Translations under genes and position numbers: made by a program
Notes under the pieces: model-generated
The model's database searches: none
Seen by the model: only the letters and a program-made list of their open reading frames with translations
Told to the model about the DNA's origin: nothing
Source: Argentina anserina
Taxonomy: Eukaryota > Streptophyta > Magnoliopsida > Rosales > Rosaceae
Length of the DNA: 64,000 bases
Assembly (NCBI RefSeq): GCF_933775445.1
Contig: NC_065874.1
Location: 15,023,001 to 15,087,000, forward strand
Direction: 5' to 3'
Shown: positions 61,855 to 64,000 of the stretch, piece by piece
Layout of the letters: the number at the start of each line of letters is the position of its first letter
Position numbering within the stretch: position 1 is the stretch's first letter

Positions 61855-63822
61855 ATGTTACGCAATTGCGCAGCCTTTGACCGGAGCACTCGTCGATTTC
61901 TGGCGTCTACATCCAAACAACCACAACTGCGTTTTTGATTCTAGGCTTCGGATAGTTGATCATTTATTGATATGGTGTCTTTGATAGTGGGTTGTTCTTG
62001 TATATTCATTTTGCTTTGACTCAGGGTTTTGAAAATTTGATTTTATTTCGTGTTGGATTATATGCTCATGTATGAATTTTTGTACAGAACCCAATTGGTC
62101 AGGCTTTTCTCAACTCAAGATGTATACGCTTGCAACCTCAAGATTGGCTCTTTGTTTCGAGCAGGTTAAATTGGAGATGCTCGCCAAGTGTTCGACCAAA
62201 TGCCCCAAAGAGACGGGGTCACATGGAACGCTCTCATTACTGGGTACTGAAAAAATGGCCGCTTTTGAGAATCAAAGCGACTATTTGAAATGATGCCTTT
62301 TAGGAATGTGGTGTTATGGAACTCAATGGTAGCCGGGTGCATCAAAAATGGGATGGTTGATGAGGCTTTCGACTATTTTAAAGCCATGCCCAAGAGCAAC
62401 ATTGCTTCTTGGAATACTGTGATATCTGGGCTTTTGAAGTGTGATCAAGTGGAGGAAGCTAGTAGGCTTTTTGAGAAGATGCCTTGTAGGGATGTTGTTT
62501 CTTATACTGCAATGATTGATGGATATGGGAAGAGAGGAGAGATAGAGAAGGCTAGGGGGTTGTTTGATGTCATGCCGCATAGGAATTAGGTTTCGTGGAC
62601 TGTGATGATTAGTGGGAATCTAGAGAATGAGAGGTTTGATGAAGCATTGGAATTGTACAAACAGATGCCGGAAAAAAATGTGGTTGTAATGACTTCTATG
62701 ATAATTGGGTACTGTAATGAGGGTAGTGTGGAAGAAGCTAGAGATTTATTCGACGACATTCAGTTCAAGGATGATGCCTGTTGGAATGCTATGATAACAT
62801 GTATGCTAGTCCATCAGGAAAACCATCATTCAGTAGTGTGTGTTCATGAGTCATGACGTAGTGATGTCTACTACTCTACTTTAACAAAGTGAACAACTTA
62901 TAGATCGAGAAACACCAGTATCTAGTTATTGTACTGTTGTTGAGATTTGGATCGAGTACTTGAAAATGTAGTTCAACTATATCTCCAGTGGTTTGATGTA
63001 TCAAGATATTTTCCATGATTTTGAAAGCATTTACCTAGCACCTTATATGCATACTTGGTTTGACTATAATCATACTCATTTGTCTTGCTCTTTTTATTTG
63101 CAGGCTATGCAAAAAAGTGGCAGGGGAGAGGAAGCATTGAAGCTACATTCACAAAAGCTAAAGATCGGTTTGCGTCAGAATAACTGGTCCCTTGTTTATG
63201 TTCTTATGGCCTGTTCTATTCTTGCGTCACTGAAGGATGGAAGACAAGATCATCTGCTCATTATAAAAAAACGGCCTCGAATTAAAAGTCTCCTTATGTA
63301 ATGCTTTGATTACCATGTACTACAGATGTGGTGTGATTTTTGATTCTGAGTTGGCTTTTACAGAAATTGGAGAAAGCTTGCAAGTTGATCTGAGAGATGC
63401 CATTTGCAGCAGACTTTGGGATATGGGGTGCTCTTCTTTCAGGGTCTAGTGTTCATTCAAACGTTGTAATAGGGGAACTGGCTGCTAAGAACATGTTAGA
63501 TTTGGATCCTCTAAATTCTGGGCCTTATGTCATATTGTCCAATATGTATGCAGCTGCCGGAAAGTGGAAAGATGTTGCTAGAGTGAGGAGTTTGATGAGA
63601 GAGCGTGGAGTCAAGAAGCAAAATGCATGTAGTTGGACAAAGATTGGGAATAAGTTGCACAATTTCGTTGGAGGGGATATTTCACATCCAGATGTCAATG
63701 AGATTCATTTGGTGCTCAAGAAGATCAGCCTGCATATGACTGTTGCTTATAATTTTGCTAACATCAGTGATTTTATGAACTTTTCTTGTTGGCCAATAGA
63801 ACGACACAATCACAATTATTAA
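61855..63822 (+). pseudogene. PLS-type PPR protein pseudogene (At4g02750-like)
   Basis: Starts with a targeting-like peptide (MLRNCAAFDRSTRRFLAST) and then a stop. PPR repeats follow: ARQVFDQMPQRDGVTWNALI, NVVLWNSMVAGCIKNGMVDE, NIASWNTVISGLLKCDQVEE, DVVSYTAMIDGYGKRGEIEK, VSWTVMISG and KNVVVMTSMIIGYCNEGSVE. A gap of about 300 bases (62803-63103) precedes GYAKSGRGEEALKL. After LAFTE it jumps to an E-type end (MPFAADFGIWGALLSGSSV, GPYVILSNMYAAAGKWKDV). Several stops are in frame, for example TGA after LITGY, TAG at 62587-62589, and TGA in front of EMPFAAD. Intact relatives edit or stabilise organelle RNA; this copy cannot. Confidence 0.88.
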
Positions 63823-64000
63823 ACGTATGAAGAGTACTGTTTGATATGTTGTGTGGACTAGTTGATGACTCGGAAAGGCTCAAACGAGCTTCAGACCAAG
63901 TCCAAGAGGCGTAACCAAAATTCAGTTTGGGATGTGTCCATGAATTTTCTTATAACAAAATGATGGTTAGAAGAAGCTTCATCGATAAGTAATATATATA
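63823..64000. other. 3' flank of the PPR pseudogene
   Basis: AT-rich sequence to the window edge; nothing recognisable. Confidence 0.4.

Overview
This window is nuclear DNA from a dicot plant. The evidence is AT-rich intergenic sequence, many short GT-AG introns, a two-gene set of STIG1-type flower peptides, a plastid branching-enzyme-like gene, a PLS-type PPR gene remnant, and heavy invasion by LTR retrotransposons and MITEs. A rosid, possibly Rosaceae, is plausible, but the sequence alone does not settle this. No CRISPR array, operon, rRNA or intact tRNA gene was seen.

Layout. 1-11065 (minus): the 5' part of a VPS35L/C16orf62-like (retriever subunit) gene that runs off the left edge. Its exon 2 carries a frameshift and a stop. 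Its 6.2 kb intron holds a nearly complete Copia element (2048-7017), a GC-rich foldback element and a long-TIR MITE. 11.1-18.6 kb: long LTR-like elements (two with target-site duplications, one truncated). 21.3 kb (plus) and 34.1 kb (minus): two convergent STIG1-like genes. Between them lie a pseudogene of the plant-specific TFIIB-related factor pBRP, split by a 2.3 kb LTR-like element and by a LINE fragment, and an orphan first exon of an ORMDL gene. 36.9-38.8 kb: a cytochrome b561 plus DOMON redox membrane protein. 39.7-42.2 kb: another long LTR-like element. 42.7-45.0 kb: a seven-exon PLP-homeostasis (YggS/PROSC) gene. 45.4-48.2 kb: two hAT-like MITEs and a tRNA-derived, SINE-like patch. 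48.4-57.1 kb: a 21-exon gene for the SBE3/BE1-type glucan-branching-enzyme-like protein, whose canonical GH13 nucleophile and transition-state Asp are replaced. 57.9-61.0 kb: a minus-strand, internally deleted Copia element. 61.9-63.8 kb: a PPR pseudogene.

The host genes are unrelated housekeeping or reproductive genes and do not form a pathway. The strongest theme is transposon biology. Four 2.3-2.5 kb elements share TGT..CCC / GGG..ACA ends, three of them with perfect 5-bp target duplications. Two copies of one long-inverted-repeat MITE both sit inside TA microsatellites. Several host genes were broken or partly captured. I found no clear new defence-like or metabolic system. Exon coordinates come from reading splice sites and checking that codon phase closes across every junction.
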